DNA of 64,000 nt from Exophiala sp. HKRS030. Its lineage: Eukaryota; Ascomycota; Eurotiomycetes; Chaetothyriales; Herpotrichiellaceae. The DNA lies in assembly GCA_023897205.1 (NCBI GenBank), contig JAHWDD010000003.1:933665-997664 (forward strand), written 5' to 3'. Both the position numbers and the translations under genes were made by a program. Below the pieces are notes generated by a model. The model was not told the DNA's origin. It was given only the letters and a program-made list of their open reading frames with translations, and searched no databases. This document shows, in pieces, positions 9,601 to 20,186 of this stretch (positions within the stretch are counted from its first letter, which is position 1; each line of letters begins with the position of its first letter).

Positions 9601-11249
9601 TGGTGTCAGGTGAGTCACCGTGGCACCATATTTCTGCATCCACTCTGCCAGGCGCTCGTTCTGAATATCGTTCTTGGATGGGACAAGAAGCTGTGCGCCT
9701 AAGAACAGCGGAGTGAACATGTCTCGTTGGATGGGGTCGTGAGCGATACCGCTAAGCATCGTAAATTTGTCCTTCTCAGAGAGATTGAACGTCTTTGCCA
9801 TCCAGTCGAAATAGAATGCCAGTGAGTAATGACGGCCTGCAAACTCGTTAACACGTGAAGTACTTCATTTTGACACGTAATAATACCTCGGACACCCTTT
9901 GGCCGGCCTTCACTACCCGAAGTGAATGACAACGTAGGTATAGAATCCGGTCCAACAACAACACTAGGGCCCTTAGCTCTCTTATCTCGGATTGAGTCGA
10001 ACACGTCCTTGTTGTTCGCCTCTCCGCCCTGCAGAAAACCATCATCTTGCAATCGTAAGGCTGGCACTTCTGTTCTGAGGTCTAAGTTGTCCTTGATAAA
10101 CCCTCTCACCTTCTCTGAAAGTTCCCCGGCATCCTGAGTAGCCTTGTCTATAACAACGAGCGCTCGTGGTCTTGAAACATCAAGGTAGATATTTTGTCGA
10201 TCTGGAGGGTAAGCGGGGTCCAGAACGGAAAAGGTCCCTCCAGCTTTCAAGGTTCCCATTACCGCAACGACGAGATCAACTCCACGGTACGAATATATCA
10301 TGACAACCTCACCCCTTTCTAGGCCGGCATTGACGAGGTGGTGAGCCAAGATATTGGAGGCCTCGTGTATTTGTTGATAGGTGAATCTTCTTTCGGGTCC
10401 GTCGTCGGACGCGGTCTCTACTACGCAAGTGCGATCAGGGTGAGCTTCAGCATTTGCAGAGAAGATGTCGTGGATAGCACCGCGGAATGAAGACCACTCG
10501 AGGTCGTTTGTCGGATCTGGGAGGAATTTCTTCTCGTCGGGCGTCGCGAAAACAATGCCACCAATAGGCGCGTTGAGGTCCTCAGCAGAGTTTTCGAGGA
10601 GTTGGGTGAACTGCGCCAGAAGCCCCTTTATTCTGCTACTCGAAACCAGAAGTTGGTTGTATCTGGCAGTCAAGAAAAGCTCCCCGGCAGCAGAAAGTCG
10701 ATAGTTGAGGACGAAATCTGTCGTTTTCATATCCGCCACAGGGTTGGCCTTGTCTTCCGTGGTATTAAGAATAGCAAACCGAAATAACGTTGATGTTGTC
10801 AATCGAGACTTGAGAGTATCAAGTGGGACGGGTCTTTCAACAGCTTCATTTGAGATATCGCTTATTCTCGTGTACAATTGCGAGAACGGCTCCGTGGGAG
10901 TTACCGACGTCCTCAAAACGAAAGCCGGCCCATTCTCCACTGAGTTGATACCGATGCTGATGTCCTCATCGCCTGTCAGTCTGCTCACAAGAACAACGAG
11001 GGCTGTCTGCAGTAGCGTAACTGTAGGTCCTAAGCTCCCCAACTTCTTCAATGCTTCGGTAGTGCTGGCTGGAGCCGACAAGGCTTCGACAGCACCGACG
11101 GCCCAATCGTGCACATTTCCTGATGTTGCCTCAGGATAATCCCTCGTCAGAGGAGATAAGGTCTGATTTTGTAACAGTGAAGTCCACCAATTCAGGTGAT
11201 CTTCATTTGGGCCGCCACCCGCCATATTCGTAGATTTGGTAGGACTCAA
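6695..11249 (-). CDS. lys2: L-2-aminoadipate reductase (alpha-aminoadipate pathway)
   Basis: Reduces alpha-aminoadipate to the semialdehyde in fungal lysine synthesis, using ATP and NADPH, after phosphopantetheinylation by Lys5. Exons 11249-9887, 9836-7360, 7228-6953 and 6841-6695 join in frame to 1420 residues. Introns are 50, 131 and 111 bp. Domains in order: N-terminal condensation-like region (1-230), adenylation domain (about 235-800; SFTSGSEGRPKG near 441 spanning toward the first splice, NMYGTTETQ, and LYRSGDLGRY), carrier domain with Ser905 in IGGESM, and thioester reductase with TGATGFLG near 1005. The first splice restores the family sequence KGVRGRHYSL; the last exon encodes YLVEIGFLPPP and ends at TGA 6695. 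The ATG at 11249 could be replaced by one at 11225. A TGAGTCA site lies just upstream. Confidence 0.95.
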
Positions 11250-11634
11250 AATGAGGTAGTCGGTGCAAGTGAGTCAGTAATGTAGATAAATTTCTTTGGG
11301 CCGATGACGGAAGGGAATTGGCGACTCAGTAGTGGGACCATGGGGAAAACCTGGACAAGGCTGGACAAGGCTGCCTTGGCGCTCAACTTTGGTTAGTTTC
11401 AGCCTTGTTTAGGTAAGCCGGAGCAACCTCTACTCGTACTCGTAACTGCGGCTTTTCTGGAGACTTGCCCCAGCTGCAACGCGTACACCTCTGAAGGTGC
11501 TATGCAATAAACAACACATCTTGTGCATATCGGTGGTGATTTTCAGGGGCAAGGAGTACTTTCAATGCTAATCTAACATTTTCTGAACTTGTTCTGTCTA
11601 TGGGTTTTGTTTTCTTCTAGCCACCGGCGTCATC
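11250..11634. promoter_or_regulatory. Divergent promoter, lys2 and the 11635 membrane protein gene
   Basis: A 385-bp spacer between two divergent genes. It contains the TGAGTCA element at 11270, a second GACTCA half-match near 11324, and the 10-bp word CTGGACAAGG twice in tandem near 11350. No other gene is visible. Confidence 0.6.
11270..11276. promoter_or_regulatory. TGAGTCA element (Gcn4/CpcA type) upstream of lys2
   Basis: TGAGTCA matches the binding site of Gcn4/CpcA, the bZIP factor of cross-pathway (general amino acid) control. It lies 21 bp upstream of the lys2 start codon. Amino acid synthesis genes in fungi are commonly induced through this element. Its nearness to the ATG is unusual and could mean a very short leader. 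Presence is seen; function is inferred. Confidence 0.5.
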
Positions 11635-13539
11635 ATGCCTCCGAGACGATTTTCCAGATACCTCGTTGTTGGCGCATTCTTCTTGATTGGCATCGTGATT
11701 TTCAGTACCACTTCAAATCCAGCGGCCAATGCCTTGGACGAAGCTTCTAGTTATAGAGAAGCTCTCCGCGAGTCCCTAACGAATCTCAACGTACCTTTCC
11801 GCTTCACCTTTCAGAGGTCCGCACACAAACCTCCTCAACAAAAGAATAGCACCCACGGCGATAGTTCCTGGCACAGTGATTGGACATGGCTGAACCCTTT
11901 CTCTTCTTCCATAACTCTCGACGAGGAACGAGTCGTTCTTCCGCCGCTGTCTGACCGTCCTCCCGTGTACACCTACTACGACACCACTGTGAGAAGGGAC
12001 GAGAATGTGAAAAAGGTGGACAGAGAGCTACTTCTGACTTGGCGCCGCGCATGGTGGGCTCACGGCTTCCGTCCTGTTATATTGACAGAGGCCGAGGCTA
12101 TGAGCCATCCATTATATCAAACTATGCAGGCGGAGAAGCTTCCCGCTGCGCTGGATCAGGAATTCAGGCAGTGGATGGCATGGGCTCACATGGGAACAGG
12201 GATGCTGGCCAGCTGGTACTGTCTGCCAATGGGAGCCTACGATGATCTTTTGCTTTCACATCTACGCCGCGGACAATATCCACATCTTCTCAGATTCGAA
12301 GGACTTGGATCCGGTTTGTTTGCTGGGGAACAAACTCAGATCGATAATGCCATCCGAGCGGCTCTTGAAAACTCCAAGTTAAAATCTTCTATCACTTCCA
12401 TAACAGAGGCACTGGGGTCTGAGTGGTTCAAAGTTGAGCAGCCTACATCGATAGCGCACTACGACTCTCAAACGATACCCGCCAAATATCCAATTCTCGC
12501 CGAACAAATTCTCAAAGACCCTAGCAAAGGTCGGCGCTCACTCAACCAGTTGATGATTGCACACCTCCATACCATATGGCAGAACAGTTTTAGCAGTGGT
12601 ATTGCTGTGTTGCAGCCGCTTGCAGCGCATACCTTCTCGCTTGTAAAGCCAGCCAAAGATCTAGCGGGACTCCTTGCCGAATGCCCGGCCTCGATACTCC
12701 AGTCTTCTTGCCCGCCCAACCGACCAAAATGCAGTCCTTGTATCGGATCCAAGATGCGAATAAACGTTGCACCCTCCTTCAGGAATACATCGTCATTATT
12801 TACAATTTCCATCGTACCCCATCCTTACACCATGGCCACGCTGGCTAATCAAAGCGATGTTCTGACCGTCGCACATATCAGACGGCACACCGATAGGGAT
12901 CCTTGGATCACCGCCGTCACTCGTGACCTCCTTGGGGACTCTAGAGGAGGTCCAAGTCGAGTTGTTAGCTTGAAGGATGCTGTGGCTTCAGATTACGGTT
13001 CCAGCCGTTCCTTATGGTTCACAACCGAACACTTTCCGGCTTCCTTCTGGCCCCCTCCGCCTCCTCCAAAATCTCCGACAAACGATGCTCACCCCAAGGA
13101 AAAAAAGATCGCTCCGTTTCCAGAAGACTGGCTTGAGCATCTTGACTGGCACTTTGGATTTCCAATTCCAAGGACGACTGTTTCTCATGGTGAATCTCTT
13201 CCTCCAGTTCCTGGACCCGAACGTTGGGCCAAGTCTCCGGCTGGACTGCCTGCAGAACGGAAGAAGGGTTCTGACCCCGATCCACCATCAGAAGAACAGG
13301 CGGCCATTGAAGTGGATCTTTTGCTCAAGGCTGCGAAGACGATCCGCAGCAAGGATGAGAATTTGCTCGAGATTCGAAGGGTTGCTGAAGCCTGGAATTT
13401 GGCAGATACTGAAGCTTGGAAGTTTGTCAAAAGTTTCAGGGCTCGTCAAGTCGTCGAAAGGCTCAAGTTCGTGGAGGAGGAGTCGGCTTACGAGACTGGT
13501 GGTGTAAGAGGTAAGACACGCTGGTGGGGCTCATCATGA
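11635..13539 (+). CDS. Type II membrane protein of unknown function, fungal-conserved type
   Basis: A 634-residue intronless protein. A short basic N-terminus (MPPRRFSR) is followed by one hydrophobic segment at about 9-25 and a long lumenal-looking domain. This is the topology of a Golgi/ER type II membrane protein. The region VYTYYDTT ... LLLTWRRAWWAHGFRPVILTEAEAM resembles the start of glycosyltransferase-like domains, but I see no certain DxD catalytic motif. A Cys-rich patch (CPPNRPKCSPC) sits near 363-373. The last ~130 residues are Pro-rich, then charged and helical. I cannot name the family. It is likely a real gene because of length, composition and a clean start. Confidence 0.75.
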   Translation: MPPRRFSRYLVVGAFFLIGIVIFSTTSNPAANALDEASSYREALRESLTNLNVPFRFTFQRSAHKPPQQKNSTHGDSSWHSDWTWLNPFSSSITLDEERVVLPPLSDRPPVYTYYDTTVRRDENVKKVDRELLLTWRRAWWAHGFRPVILTEAEAMSHPLYQTMQAEKLPAALDQEFRQWMAWAHMGTGMLASWYCLPMGAYDDLLLSHLRRGQYPHLLRFEGLGSGLFAGEQTQIDNAIRAALENSKLKSSITSITEALGSEWFKVEQPTSIAHYDSQTIPAKYPILAEQILKDPSKGRRSLNQLMIAHLHTIWQNSFSSGIAVLQPLAAHTFSLVKPAKDLAGLLAECPASILQSSCPPNRPKCSPCIGSKMRINVAPSFRNTSSLFTISIVPHPYTMATLANQSDVLTVAHIRRHTDRDPWITAVTRDLLGDSRGGPSRVVSLKDAVASDYGSSRSLWFTTEHFPASFWPPPPPPKSPTNDAHPKEKKIAPFPEDWLEHLDWHFGFPIPRTTVSHGESLPPVPGPERWAKSPAGLPAERKKGSDPDPPSEEQAAIEVDLLLKAAKTIRSKDENLLEIRRVAEAWNLADTEAWKFVKSFRARQVVERLKFVEEESAYETGGVRGKTRWWGSS

Positions 13540-13754
13540 GATTCGAACTCAGCAATCAGTTCGCGCTCTGTGCGAGCCAAATCCGACAGGTATTTGCTTA
13601 TGGCAGAGAACCGCGAAGGAGTGATTTGTGCATCGCAGGTGTCCAAATCATTTCTGCAACCTGTCCAGAGGGCCTACACTTTTCATGGCACCTTCCTAGC
13701 GGTGGACGTGAACATACAACGTCCTCCACCGTGCCAACTGCTCAAACATTGCAT

Positions 13755-14381
13755 TTAAAGCTTCCGGCGATTGTGAAGTTTCCGAAAGCGGTACCGCAAG
13801 GAGTACGAGGAGATTGAAGAAGAGCTTAGACATTCCTCAGGCTGTGTTGATCTGGAGTTGCCTTGCTCTTTATCAGTTGCGGCACTGTGATCTCTTGGGC
13901 ATGCCAGAAGTTCATCCCAGGTGCCATGCCATATTGTGGTCGCGATGCTTCCATTGTCATGCTCATTCTTCGCCTGTCGCCTGAGACTTCGAACGATTGA
14001 CGGTTTTCCTCCGGTTTCTGCCAATTTGGAACAGCACATTCCATGGTCACAAGGAGCCCAGCCAAATCCTATTGGTCTGGGAAAGTGACCGTCGGGAGCC
14101 AATTCGCCTTTGAAGGTCGGTAATCGCTGACGCACGATTTTGTTGACGATATTTCTTGCCTGCCGCGCAGTCATCAACTGCTGTTGATTATTGCAGAAAG
14201 TGGCGTTCCTGGCAATGGCAATTGACTGGAAATCGAGGTTCGTGGTGAAATAGTACCAGAGGACGAAGCGGCTGTCGCGGGTAGTGAAAGGGATTACGAT
14301 GAATTGTTTATTGATTTTATCGGGGGAGAGTCTAGGCTTGACCCGTCGTGTTGGTGGTGGTGGAATTCGGTTTGCAAGCAT
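13755..14381 (-). CDS. Hypothetical protein, doubtful
   Basis: A 208-codon open frame facing the 11635 gene. The product is basic, with a segment FVLWYYFTTNLDFQ near 40-53 and a Cys/His group (CDHGMCC) near 108-114. I recognise no family, and no intron is needed. It may be a lineage-specific gene or a chance frame. Codon composition does not clearly decide. Confidence 0.3.
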   Translation of the reverse strand: MLANRIPPPPTRRVKPRLSPDKINKQFIVIPFTTRDSRFVLWYYFTTNLDFQSIAIARNATFCNNQQQLMTARQARNIVNKIVRQRLPTFKGELAPDGHFPRPIGFGWAPCDHGMCCSKLAETGGKPSIVRSLRRQAKNEHDNGSIATTIWHGTWDELLACPRDHSAATDKEQGNSRSTQPEECLSSSSISSYSLRYRFRKLHNRRKL

Positions 14382-15581
14382 GACGAACTAATTGACTGTA
14401 GATCACGGTGTCGATAATAGATGGTGTGAAGGGGTGTAGCGAATTCTACAACCGCAGTCTGGCTTTGGACGTCGTGTACTTATTTCGAGTAAGATCTTTG
14501 AGTCGCTCGGTCTGGAGCATTTTCAGACAAGGAACAATTCAAGCTGCTCCCGAATGTGTATAGGTCAGGTCAATCTCATTGGTAGCATTCCATCACAAAG
14601 CATGCCCTGCATACCTAAAACATCAGGTCGAATGCGGCATGTAATGTACCCAAAGCTTTGACGTTTTACTGTATTACTCGTATCCCGTTGTACATTCATC
14701 ATACTCGGGGGAAACGCCACCAACGTTTAATGATAAGGTTAGAACGCGGTACAAACAAGCTTTTGGCAAATCCGTGAAGCCAAGTCAATCCTTCCGTCTT
14801 GGTAAAGAGTTGATGACCGCGGAGCTTGTACATGTCCTGAATGTATTGTATGTTTGGGAGTATTGTAGAGGCACATCGTAACGAGTCGTTCAATAGCACC
14901 AGCGGTCATCTCGAACCGCCGAGACCCATTTCTGGTTGCCTCTCTCTACTAAATGGAGCCGCATCCAATATTGATCAGGGCAGGTGTGAAAGTGAGAAGC
15001 CACATGGGTTGTTTAGTTGATGGGGTGTCATTTTTTGAAATGCTTTCCGCTGAACCAGGTCGAGTCTCGAATACCAACCTACCTTGCCGGCGTAGGGGTA
15101 GTCTTGTTGGTAAGCTTGGACAACCCCCGATATGACGGGTATGACTCGCCACATACTGCTCGTACTCGTCACGAGTTATCGGAGACCGGACCGATTCTTT
15201 GTTCCCATTTTCAGGGATTGTGATCTGCATTGTACATTCCCGACTTTGTTTGATGGCGTGCCGGAGACATGCACCCGAGCGCCCATTCTACTTTGTTCTG
15301 GTTTCTTACTCCCTATCTCCGCGCGTATGTACACAGTACCCGTACTCTGCATGTAAAGTAAGATCTGGGTAGGTAAGTCCTTTTTTTTTAAGAAAGAGAG
15401 GGGAAAAAAGGGGGGTGCTCGCAGTACATCTCTAAGAGAAGAAAAACCATTGCCAAACCCACGAATTGTGGTAAATTGAAGGGTTGGTTTGTGATGGATC
15501 AATGTCGCCACATATATATGTATGTAGGTATGTTGACTGAGTACTACTGAGCTAGTAGACCTCAAGGTGATATTGGCCTCT
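14382..15581. other. Gene-free spacer
   Basis: About 1.2 kb with only short open frames on both strands and no recognisable protein or RNA. A run of T at 15380-15390 and a purine-rich stretch at 15390-15418 lie near the 3' side of the alcohol dehydrogenase gene. Confidence 0.6.
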
Positions 15582-16658
15582 TCAATGTACCATTCTAATA
15601 ACCACCCTTCCCTCTACTTTGGCACGTTCGATATCTTCCAAGACACTCTCAATATCGTCCAAGGACTTTTCAACCAATCTCGGTCTGACGAGTCCTCGAG
15701 CCACGTAGTCCAAGGCCTCTTCGGTGTCTTTCAAAGTACCCGTGGATGTGCCCATGATTTTGATTCCCCTCGCGATAAAGTCCTCGGGCAAGACTGGGAT
15801 AGGTGACGGTTTGGGTGGTAGACCTATACACACCATCGTCCCAGCTTTTGCCAGGTATTTGACAGCATCGGCGTAGGCTTTTCCATTGGACGCGCATATC
15901 AATGCCCCAGAGGCACCTTTTCCCCCAGTCAATCTTTGAACCTCGGCGACGCTGTCTTTGCACTCCAAAACGTCGACGTACCCCTCGGCACCTAGAGATA
16001 AACAAATCTCCTTTTTGCCGGCGTCCAGACCAATAGGTCTCAGACCCATGGCCGTTGCATATTGAATCGCAAGATGACCCAACCCTCCTCCAGCCCCGGC
16101 GATGGCCACCCACGACCCTTTTCCTAGGTTTGCAATCTTCAGTGCTTTATAGACCGTCACTCCCGCGCACAGGATGGGAGCGGCGTCAGCGTCGTCGCTG
16201 ATCTCATCCGGGATACGCACGAGGTACTTCGAATCGGCCAGGGCGTATTGAGCAAAACAACCCTCGACGTCTTTCCCGCTGATTTTTCTGTTTGGACAGA
16301 GGTTTTCGTGCCCCCCGGTCGTACACAGGTCACACTCCAAACAAACTCGGTGTAGCCATCGAACAGCGACTCGGTCGCCGACTTTCCAGACTCTCTCGTC
16401 GACTTCGCCGCCCAAACCGACAATGTTTCCAACCCCTTCGTGGCCACCGATCGACACCGTGGGCTGTAGGTACGGGAGGTCCCTCCTGCTGAGATGTAAA
16501 TCCGAGGCGCAGACTCCCGTACAACTGATCCTCACAAGAACTTGGGTCGATTCTGGTGTAGGCGTTTCTCTCTCCCGGGTCGAAATTTTGTCGGTAGAGG
16601 CGTCCTGAATCGCCGCTAGAGAGCGACTCGGTACTTCTGAGGGCAATGATCCAGGCAT
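15582..16658 (-). CDS. Zinc-dependent alcohol dehydrogenase
   Basis: A 358-residue medium-chain dehydrogenase of the yeast Adh type. Catalytic zinc ligands are Cys50 (GVCASD), His73 (GGHEGVG) and Cys164. The structural zinc site is Cys106, Cys109, Cys112 and Cys121; the last gap is one residue longer than in yeast Adh1. The nucleotide-binding loop is GAGGGLG at about 188-194. STGTLKDTEEALDYVARGL is typical of the C-terminal domain. The frame is open upstream to 16823, so a 55-residue N-terminal extension (possibly organellar) cannot be excluded; I chose the ATG at 16658 because family alignment starts there. It oxidises or reduces a small alcohol/aldehyde with NAD(H); substrate unknown. It is divergent from an MFS transporter. 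Confidence 0.9.
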   Translation of the reverse strand: MPGSLPSEVPSRSLAAIQDASTDKISTRERETPTPESTQVLVRISCTGVCASDLHLSRRDLPYLQPTVSIGGHEGVGNIVGLGGEVDERVWKVGDRVAVRWLHRVCLECDLCTTGGHENLCPNRKISGKDVEGCFAQYALADSKYLVRIPDEISDDADAAPILCAGVTVYKALKIANLGKGSWVAIAGAGGGLGHLAIQYATAMGLRPIGLDAGKKEICLSLGAEGYVDVLECKDSVAEVQRLTGGKGASGALICASNGKAYADAVKYLAKAGTMVCIGLPPKPSPIPVLPEDFIARGIKIMGTSTGTLKDTEEALDYVARGLVRPRLVEKSLDDIESVLEDIERAKVEGRVVIRMVH

Positions 16659-17458
16659 TGCTTTGTTGCTATCCAACGGCGTCAACTTGAACCTCTGCTC
16701 CTGTATCGTCGTAAAAGAAGTGTTGCGTGACCTTGCGGGTAAGATAGTCGAAACATGTATCACAAGGACTGGCTTCTTCGCCCAGGATTCAACCCCGGCT
16801 CGCGTGGCATTGACAAACATCACCGGGGTCGTTTGATCTCCAAGAAATACTTGTTACAACAACAGCCGACGCTCGTGGGGTGCATGCATACATGTTCGAT
16901 CATCGGTTGCATGCACCCGATAGAAAACGACCCCAATCAATCACATATCCCAATCAAGATATCCATTTCACTGTTAACAACATTCTGTTGAATCGGTTTC
17001 TCAGGGTCTGCACAGTAAGTACAAGTTTGAATGTACGGCATCAAAAGTGGAGAGTACTATACCCCATACGATTGGGGATGGGGCGTCCAGAGGATGTCTG
17101 CATCCGTGACGAATTGCACTTTTTGTACTGTCTGTACTGCATGTATCGTCTGTTAGGGACTAAGCTTGCATTCGCAAGAGAAGACGACTATGGAGAAAAA
17201 TTGGGGGGTGGATCAAGATCTGGGACCGCGCCCCAGGAGCATGGGTGGTATAAGTACCCCTGCGAGTAAATCCAAACACACCTTTTGATGAGTATATATT
17301 TTGAGCCCGTACGGAGTAAAGGCTGTTTCGAGAATCTCGAAAATCCAGGAGGGAAAGATGGTATCAAAGACCGATTTAGCTCATTTTGGTATGCGCGGAC
17401 CGAACTCTCTGCCCAACATTTCTGCGACAGGGTGACTAACACAGTAAAAGAAGGCGAG
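16659..17458. promoter_or_regulatory. Divergent promoter between ADH and MFS genes
   Basis: About 800 bp shared by the dehydrogenase (-) and the transporter (+). It holds the 11-bp-arm inverted repeat at 16878-16918, a TATA-like TATAAG at 17249-17254 on the transporter side, and one TACGGAGTA word at 17310. An ATG at 17288 is in frame with the transporter, so part of this spacer could be coding if that start is used. Confidence 0.6.
16878..16918. promoter_or_regulatory. Perfect inverted repeat, 11-bp arms, 19-bp spacer
   Basis: GGGTGCATGCA (16878-16888) is mirrored exactly by TGCATGCACCC (16908-16918). The core TGCATGCA is itself a palindrome, so the site offers two identical palindromic cores 30 bp apart. 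Its position midway in a divergent promoter suggests an operator for a dimeric factor; this is inference. Confidence 0.6.
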
Positions 17459-19204
17459 ATGCGGCGTACAACAAAAGGTGCATTGGCAGACGCCAAAGAT
17501 GACCCCTCCGGTGGCGGCGAAGAAAATCTCAAAATGCGTAACGGTATAGTCTTGATGCCACAACCATCCGACGATCCAACAGACCCATTAAACTGGTAAG
17601 GGCTTCCGTTCTAGGAGAGTGACACGGCAGACACTGAAGGATTTCTCCCCCCACCGCAGGTCGTATTTCCGCAAATACATGGCCATGATCACGATATCTT
17701 ACCTGGCATTCGTCTGCTATATGGCAGTGACATCCCTCGTTCCCGGTACCTTGGAGCTGGCAGAAACGTACGGCACCACAAAAGACATCGCTGTGTACCT
17801 TGGAAACACACCTGTGGCTCTGTACGCGGTCGGACCCTTCTTGTGGAGTCCTTTGAGCCATTTTATCGGCCGAAGGCCTGTTCTGTTGATGTCGAATGTC
17901 ATTGCCATCGTGGGATCAATCGTGGTCGCAAGTGCTCAAAGCTACGGTGCATGCATGGTTGGAAGAGTCATTCAAGGCCTGGGTGGATCTGCTTTCTGGA
18001 CATTGGGTCCTGCTAGTATCGGTGACATTGTAAATACTCGCGCAACCCCCCATATGTTTTGAAGTCAAAAAAAAAGGCAAGCTGACCAGTGTGTGCCCAG
18101 TTCTTTCGACACGAAAAGGGCAAGATGGTGGGAATCTCGACACTCGCAATCGTCGTCTCCCCTTTCGCCGGCGGTATCGTCGGAGGCGCCATTATCAACA
18201 ACAAGAGCCTGGGCTGGAGATGGTCCCAGTGGATATCACTCATCTTGATCGCAACTGGACTGCTGATGCAGATTGTCTTTCTTCCGGAAACCATATTTAT
18301 TCGTGACCGACTTGAGTCCAACTCCTCCTCGCTCGAAACGGGCCGGGACAACGTCGCTGAGAAACCAGGTCTGTGGGCCAGGTACGGCATTCATCGACCG
18401 AAGCGGGACGCCAGCAAACAACACAGCTTCTTCTTCATTTTCACCCGTCCCTTTGTCATGTTCACCTACCCAGCCGTCGCCATGGCTTCATTCTGGTTCG
18501 GCGTGACGTACATGATGCACGTCGGTATCACGGCTCAGATCCCGCTGATCTTCCAAGGGCCACCCTTCCATTTCAACGTACTTGACGTGGGGCTGACCGC
18601 CTTCTCCGGCCTGATCGGTGCCTTGGTGGGGGAAGCCTACGCAGGACCGGCGATCGACTACATTGCGAGGAAGTGCTTGAGAGATGGCAAAGAATGGAGA
18701 CCGGAAAGACGATTGAGAGCCATATGGCCAGCACTGATCACGGCTCCGGGCGGACTGCTCATGTTCGGAATCTCGATTCAATTCGGTGACAGCTGGGTGA
18801 CGCCATTGGTCGGTCAGGGATTCTATATCTTTGGCGTCGAGATAGCCACAACTGTCATGTAAGTGCCCTTTCTGCGAGTTTTGCCGCAGGCTCTTTTTTC
18901 TCTTTTCGAAACACAGTAAAAAGCTGACGAGCTCCCACACACCCACAGCCAAACATACCTCTTGGAATCATATCCTCGCCAAGGAGCCGAGGCCAGTCTC
19001 GTCTTCAATCTCAGCAGAAACCTGTTGTCATACACGGCGCCCTTTTTCGTGCCACCCATGCTGAGACAAGTCGGTTTCAGCGCCACGTTCGGCGTCTTTG
19101 CGGCTCTGATCGTCTTCTTCTTTCCTCTGTGCATCATGATGCTCATGTGGCAGGGAAAGAGCATTCGCGAAAAGAGTGGCGAGCCAGATTGGAGTAGAGA
19201 CTAA
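17459..19204 (+). CDS. MFS transporter (DHA1-like)
   Basis: Exons 17459-17595, 17660-18029, 18101-18858 and 18949-19204 join to 506 residues; introns are 64, 71 and 90 bp. The N-terminal tail ends in DPTDPLNW, a usual lead-in for fungal drug:H+ antiporters. The MFS loop motif appears as LSHFIGRRPVLL, and GRVIQGLGGSAF marks helix 4. About twelve hydrophobic segments are visible. The second splice gives SIGDIFFRHEKGKMVG, the third TTVIQTYLLE. The plasma membrane is the likely site. Substrate is unknown; toxins, polyamines or small metabolites are family options. It shares a promoter with the alcohol dehydrogenase, so co-regulation is plausible. An alternative in-frame start at 17288 would add 57 residues. 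Confidence 0.88.
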
Positions 19205-19610
19205 AGAATCGCGAGATTCTGACATGGGCGAGAGGCTACAGAGAGAAAAAGGCATATCTCCGAGACGATACTGACTCCGAAATAAAATCAATGGGAATAT
19301 ATTATCAACGTGTTAAATTCAATGTCGCAATCGACCATAGGACGAGGAGAACAGGGCTTCCCGTTCGCTCAGCCGTACTTAAGCCTCGTGCCGGTGTGTC
19401 AGTAGTTGAGTGGGTGACCATCAGCGAATCCACACTGTTGATTGTTTTTTTTACATCTTTTTGAAAGATTGATTTGAGGAGACACTGCTCTGCATGAGGA
19501 AAAATATATTAGAGCATAACAGAAGCAGACCCATAATATCCTTTTGGCAGGTATGCCGATTCGCTGAGTTATTCTCGTGGCACAACGTCATAGTTGCAGA
19601 ATAGAGTAGG
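19205..19610. other. Spacer downstream of the MFS gene
   Basis: About 400 bp with no supported gene. Going left from 19610, it may contain decayed 3' sequence of the truncated membrane protein gene at 19611-20081. Confidence 0.4.
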
Positions 19611-20081
19611 TCACCTACCGAATCCGGACGAAGGGGGGCTGTTTTCATGATCCAATATCGAGGGTTTCAGAGTGTATATTTCGAGACCCATAGCAGCGAA
19701 GAGGGCGTGCCGGAGAGTCCATTGTGAGTGCCCGCGATCATGGAATCGCTTGACTGATCGCCGGGCAGAGGCATGTTGACCAATCGCCACAGACAGGACG
19801 GGCTCAGGACCTACAATGGCCCGGAACATCCATCTCGCCTTCCTTCCCAGAAGCTGAAGCTGGCTGTCTTTGGGGTGCGGAATCTTCAGGCACACAGAAG
19901 TCCACGTACAAAGGAGAAAAGTGAGAAAAGACCCCCAAATTATATCCATCGTGCCTCTCCTGTCGCGCCCGGACACCCACCCGGTAGCCACTGCTATCAG
20001 TAGAACGAGAAAAAAAGAGGACGGGGCCGGTGTGCGTATTTGTAGCATGTGTCGGAGTACGTGCTGATATATTGAAGACAT
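19611..20081 (-). pseudogene. Truncated member of a fungal membrane-protein family of unknown function
   Basis: The 156-codon frame has the hallmark order of a large Pezizomycotina family: a hydrophobic lead, GWVSGRDRRGTMDIIW, a membrane segment with CTWTSVCLKIPHP, a basic linker GRKARWMF, IVGPEPVLSVAIGQ-ASARRSV, and WTLRHALFAAMG. From memory, family members usually continue for several hundred residues with more membrane spans after the LRHAFFADMGG-like block. Here the frame stops soon after, at PPSSGFGR. A GTAGGT donor overlaps the end, so an intron is possible, but I could not find a convincing next exon. I read it as a 3'-truncated relic, or a gene whose remaining exons have diverged. Confidence 0.55.
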
Positions 20082-20186
20082 GTTTCACCATTGCGTTTGC
20101 AGCCTCAGGTCATGTATGTCTCGTTTTAACGTAACACAGGCAGGACGTCTGTGACTGTGTCCTCTTCGCCTCGGAATAACAGCCAA

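Noticed and set aside
13538..13600. tRNA on the minus strand, from a GTTCGAATC box near 13545
   Set aside because: Only the T-loop-like box fits. No matching acceptor 5' strand or D-arm is found upstream.
6695..19204. Secondary-metabolite cluster (NRPS-like reductase, ADH, MFS)
   Set aside because: The NRPS-like gene is lys2 of primary lysine synthesis, matching the family over its whole length. No other backbone or tailoring enzymes are adjacent.
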